A program made the position numbers and the translations under genes. The notes beneath the pieces were generated by a model, which had not been told where the DNA came from, searched no databases, and saw only the letters and a list, made by a program, of their open reading frames with translations. A stretch of DNA of 64,000 bases from Pomphorhynchus laevis (Eukaryota > Acanthocephala > Palaeacanthocephala > Echinorhynchida > Pomphorhynchidae). Position 1 is the first letter of the stretch, and every line of letters begins with the position of its first letter. The stretch covers positions 124,001 through 188,000 of the forward strand of contig WNNJ02000599.1 of the NCBI GenBank assembly GCA_012934845.2, given 5' to 3'. Below, piece after piece: positions 24,101-30,100 of the stretch.

Positions 24101-27100
24101 TTTGAAAGTTAACATAAAAACAATTCTTTTAAGATTAAGTTTCAATATTTTCAATATTTTTAAATAATGTATTAAAAATGCACATCTAATTTTATCTACA
24201 TTTTGAATTAAAGTATAAAAATATGTCTACGATAGTTTCACAATGTATAATTAAAATGTAAAAATATTCACATGTTATAATATGAAAATTTGTGGTAAAT
24301 TTAAAATAAAAATACTATTTTTTAATTTATTTGAATTCAAATAAAAAACGTTATATACTCGTCAGTACATTTTAGTATTTGAAATTATATTCTTAGTCAT
24401 AATCTTGTCTAAACCTGAAAGTTCAAGCAATATTTGTTTATGTGAGTAAATTATTTAATTTTGAATTTTATTTAAAAATAATTAAAATTATTTTTAGTAT
24501 TTTAACTAATTTCACCAAAAAAATATTTCTAGATTAAAAACGTATATAGTATTTTGGGTAATAAAAAAAATTTCAATGCGGTTTCTTGCAGCAAACAAGA
24601 CTCGAAATTACTACACTGTAGAGTTTCGTACCAATGCTTTATCTTTAAAGGAATGTAATAATATAAAAATTTGTGGTAAATTTAAAATTAAATTACTATT
24701 TTTCTAAAATATTTGAATTCAAATACAAATCTTTTTTGAAAGCGTTAAATAAAAAATAAAAAACCATTAACTATCAATTTAAAAGTCAACGCAAAAACAC
24801 TTGTTTTATAAATAAAGATGGTTTTATTTGTTTTAATTAAAACGATTTAATTAATGCCTCACAGAGAGAAACAATATTGTGTTGATTTATATATATATAT
24901 AAATATTATATATATAAATATTTATATATATATAAATATCATGTTATTAAATATATATATATATTTAATAACATGATACATACATATTTTAAACTTGGTT
25001 ACTATAAAAATAACATCAAGCAGAAAATAGTAAAATATATAAATCAACACAATAATATAAAGAATAAATTTAAACTCTTAAGTGGCAAATTTTTATGGAT
25101 GGATAATAAATAATATACTTTGCATTAGAATAAGATACTAGATAGTTATTTCAGAGGAAATACATCATTAGCATGTATTTGGCCCCGCTGCTATGTTGGG
25201 TAGAGGAGTTAGGGGCCGAAACCTGATAGCATAGCAGTTCCTCCTGATGACCTCTAATTCTTATTCTGATACAACGTCTGTTATTTATTAGTCAATTCAT
25301 AAAATTGACGTTTATTTTAAATTTCAATTTTTTAATTTAACTTGATTTAAATTACAGAAAATCTAAAAACAATTATATATTATTTAAAAATAAATTCAAA
25401 TAAATTTAAAATTTCATTATTAAATAATTAAATTTTAAGAATTGCTATAATATGTAATGGTATTGAATTTCTTCAATATCATTTATATAATTTAAAAAAA
25501 TGCGTATTTTTAACTAGGTTATAATAAAAATACAAATTATTTTAACAATATTACTAAAAATAAATTTAAACTAACGTTATATAAATATAAATTGAATAAA
25601 ATCTTATATAATCATTTATTATTTATAATTATTTATCTTTATATTTAATTTTTATATAGTATAAAATACGTAGACTCAGTTATCTGATATGATTCATTGT
25701 CTAAGAAAAATTAGTTCTTTAAAAAATTTTAAGAAATTCTTAAAATTTTATTATTTAAAAATATGTCTAATTTAAACTATAATCAATTTTAATTTTATGA
25801 TTTTGAAGAAAACCAATATCGTTACAATTCTTAAAATTTCATTATTAAATAACTAAATTTTATATTATATGGTATGCATGAATGATCATGCAAAAATATG
25901 TTGTAAATTTAAATATGTCATCTTTACGATATAAATTAATAAGAGTTTTAATTGATGTTAATTAAATGTTCATATCGAAATATATACTTTCTTTAACATT
26001 AAAAAATTTTCAAAATATAAATACGTACGATTTTAGTACGCTTTATACATATTTAGATTTAAATATGTATAAAGCACACTTTAAAAAATATTGCGAGGTA
26101 ATCGAAATTAATACTGGTATAAAACACTATTTCAGTATTAATTCTACAAAAGAATTTTTAGAACAGACAAAAGGAATAAATTTTCAAAATATAAATACAT
26201 ACGATTTTAGTACGCTTTATATAAATCTAGATTTAGTAGATATTAAAAATGCATTAAAAAAATAAATTAATCTTATATTCGGAAATAGATATACATATAT
26301 GTGTTATAATAATTATAACGCTTATCTAACAAAAATTAGGCCATTAAGTAAATATAAATATATGGATAAAATTGAATTAATAGAATCCTTAAATCATGGA
26401 AACGGAATGTTCTCGGGGTCTATGTTAAATGATCAAAATTGAAATGGCAAGACGCCCCGCATGAGTCAGAAAATTTATTGAATGTTCGATTTCAGTTTGG
26501 AATCATCATCAGAGATCTGAAACAAGTAAATGTTAAGGATATAAAAACAAAACACGTAAAAGCAAAAATGCACATTAGGTAGGTCCTCACGTTGTGCTGC
26601 CAGGTCTACGCATGTGTTAGCAAACTTTACAAAGAACGATGATCAATCCCGATTTAGAATTAAACGGTAGCCATCATTCTCATTTAAGCCCGGCTTCAAT
26701 TCTTCAATCCAGAGTGACTCGCATTTTCGCCTTTCAAATTTTCTTTGGACAGAATAGATAACTTCAACATTATCAAAATCAATATTGTGTCCTGTACTTA
26801 AGGCATGCTGAGCCACAGCTGAGTGGGCAGTAGTGCGTAAGGCTGAGCGATGCTCTTTTATTCTGGTTTTTAAAAACCTACCAGTTTGTCCAATATAAAA
26901 GCGAACACAATCAAGGCAGTTTATCCGATAAATTACTCCTTTAATCTCATTGGTCCTTTTTACACTAGTCGTCATTCTAAATGATTTATAAGTGCGTTCA
27001 TTGTAGATAAGACTAATGGGCAAATTTGAATCTTTTATAAACTATTTCACCCTATTTTTAATGAGCTTTGACACCCATCCACACTCAGGTAGTGTCAAAA

Positions 27101-30100
27101 AACGGGATAACTTATCAGGACCAACGACCCTAATTGAAGCATGACTATCAACAACCTTCCTTAATATATCAAAAAGCATACTTTCAGGATACCCCAAATC
27201 CTTAAAAGTACAAATTAGTCTATGAAACTCACAATTGCGTTTATACAGGGTGCTACACAGTCTAATGGCTCTGAGGCAGAATCCCTTAAAGATTCCTACT
27301 TTTGTACGCACACTGTGGCTACTAAACCAATGTAGATATAAGTCCGTTTCTGTAGGTTTTTGGAACACGTCAGTGGAGAAATCCGATACATTGATCAACA
27401 AGTCTAAAAAGCTAAGACAGTTATCCTGTGGCCAGGTCACATTTAATTTTATACGAGGATGGCGGGCATTTAGAAACTCAATAAACCGGGAAGCACTGTC
27501 TATACCTTCTGGCCAAATGACAAAAATATCATCTATGTATCTACGCCGAAGATTGGTTTTATATTATACTCGGTCACTGCAGTTAACTCAAAGTCTTCCA
27601 TAAATATATCCGCCAATGTGGGACCTAGCGGAGAACCCATAGCAACACCCCGCATCTAATTGTACAAAACCCCATCGGACGAGAAGTTTGTGACCGTGGA
27701 CAGATTAAAGAAGGACCTGATAAGACTTGCATTAACATGATCAGACCATGGGGATTTCAACTTCTTTATTGCAGAATCGATAGCCTCGGTCACTGGCACA
27801 TTCGTAAAAAGGGACGACACATCAAGAGTAAAGCATGTGATTTGAGAATTAAACGCCAAGTTTAATAGCAGTTCCTCCTGATGACCTCTAATTCTTATTC
27901 TGATACAACGTCTGTTATTTATTAGTCAATTCATAAAAATGACGTTTATTTTAAATTTTATTTTTTATTTTTATTTTTATTTTTTAACTTGATTTAAATT
28001 ATAGAAAATCTAAAAACAATTATTAATTTTATTATTTAATTATTAAATTTTGATTTAGCATTATTATGTTTTGTTTATTTTATAATTATATAACAATACG
28101 TAGACTCAGTTAGCTGATTTAATTAATTTCATTTAGAAATTTAACCATTAGTTGACTATTCAAAAGTTTAGATTTGATATTCAAAACATGATCCTTCAAT
28201 AACCGAGCTACATGCTTACCAGCATAATAGTTGAAGGCCCCTATCATTGACACAATAGGCCTAAGTGGAATATCAGGTTTGTGAATTTTGAGGAGGCCAT
28301 ATGCCCTAGGAACATTTGGGTCAGAAGGATACATCAACTTATAGTCTGCGTCCGTTATGATATCCTTTCGTCTCATTTCTTTCAATACCTCAATCAGCTT
28401 CCGAGACCGAACACACGTCAGATCTTTAGCGGCAACTTCAAATGTAGAAGTATCGTTTATTATGTTACACATCTTAGAGGTATATTCAATTTTATTCAAA
28501 ATCACTATGCAATTTCCTTTGTCAGCCTTAGTAATGTGTATGTCAGGATCATCTTTTAGGTTACTTAGTAAGGTGATCTGTCTTCTTGTTAAATTACTGC
28601 GTCCGACTGTATCACGTTTGAGGGATTTTAGATGCAACCTTAGTCCAGTAAGAGACGACAATAGAGATTGACTAGGCGCAATATCAGGAAAAAACCTTTT
28701 TACTTTCGAAGCGAACATTTCTAATTGAACCCCAATATCTGTTTCCGCTACACTATCAAATTTTGTTCTCCTAATGCCATAATTCAGACCAAGACTAAGT
28801 ACACTAACCTCCTCGCATGTAAGTATACGTTCCGATAAATTTACAACCTTTTTGTCTGCAACAGTAGAAATATTATTATCAAAAGCTTGTCTAATATTAT
28901 TAATAGGAACACATTGCCCAGCCGAATGTACTGCCCTTGTAGGAAAGTCAGAGAAATTAGTGGTTACGCAGGATGAACATTGCTTCAGATTGTTCCACTT
29001 ACCGTTAAGTTTTGAACGCTTAGTTTGCAAAATGTAGTCAACATGCTGCGCGATAAACGCGACACAAGAATCCCAGTCCTCCGGCGATATGGATGCTAAT
29101 AAATTCATTCTAACAGTAGAACAACTATACATCAGTTTCTGGCACAAGCTGTATTTTGATAGAATTTCATGCGCCATAAGTCGAAACGAGCACTGTCGAA
29201 GTAATCTGGCAGTAACTTTTGATCCAGCTGTACAACCCGTGAATCGTAACCTGGCAAAGATTGGAATTAAACCATTATGTTTACATCGATTGAGGAACTC
29301 AACATCAGCCAACATCGTAGATATCTTCTTAATTCCTTGAATAAACCTGTTCAATTTGTACCGAATTTGTCTGCCATAAACGTTTTCAAAATCATGGAAA
29401 CGGAAGGTGCTCGGGGTCAATGTTAAATGATCAAAATTGAAATGGCAAGATTGAAATGATCAAAATTGAAAATGATGGCTACCGTTTAATTCTAAGACGG
29501 GATTGATCATCGTTCTTTGTAAAGTTTGCTAACACATGCGTAGACCTGGCAGCACAACGTGAGGACCTACCTAATGTGCATTTTTGTTTTTACCTGTTTT
29601 GTTTTTATATCCTTAACATTTTACTTGTTTCAGATCTCTGATGATGATTCCAAACTGAAATTGAACATTCAATAAATTTTCTGACTCATGCGGAGAATCT
29701 TTAAATATTTTGATAAATCAAAATTATTTAAAAGTAGGGACATCTATATTTAGAAAAGTAAAAGGTGTTCCAATGGGTGGTAATAGTAGCCCAATTATAG
29801 CTGACTTGTTTTTAAGCTTTATAGAATATGAATTTGTTCATAACTGTGTAAAAACTAAATCTAAACAATATAAATATATGAAATATATGTTTCGATACAT
29901 TGATGATATATGTGTATTTAATTCTAAGAATTTTTATTCAATTAGTGACCTCATTCTTAACAAAACCAATATTATGAATTGACTAATAAATACCCAACGT
30001 TGTAACAGAATATGGATTAGAGGTAATCAGGAAGAACTGCTATACTATCAGGTTTCGGCCCCTAACTCCTCTACCCAACATAGCAGCGTGGCCAAATACG

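Larger units (their letters stand above)
26405..29695 (-). mobile_element. PLE-2 Penelope-like element with GIY-YIG nuclease, nested in PLE-1
   Basis: 3.3-kb element read on the minus strand. A terminal segment of about 230 bp is present at both ends in inverted orientation (26451-26690 and about 29470-29695), and a segment of about 50 bp (TGGAAACGGAA..., GATCAAAATTGAAATGGC) at both ends in direct orientation (about 26405-26450 and 29393-29446). This mix of direct and inverted terminal pieces is typical of Penelope pseudo-LTRs. The target duplication is AATCCTTAAAT (26394-26404) against AATCTTTAAAT (29696-29706). The uninterrupted PLE-1 copy at 31060-31095 shows the empty site. The coding region is in several frames and is also split by a repeat A insertion at 27868-28122. 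Confidence 0.9.

Noticed and set aside
25181-25256. Definite HDV-like ribozyme
   Set aside because: The interleaved helices are there, but no P3, P4 or catalytic C position could be assigned; reported only as a pseudoknot.
29636-29665. CTGATGA...GAAA in the PLE-2 terminus
   Set aside because: The 12 bases between the two parts do not form a stem II, so it is not called as a ribozyme.
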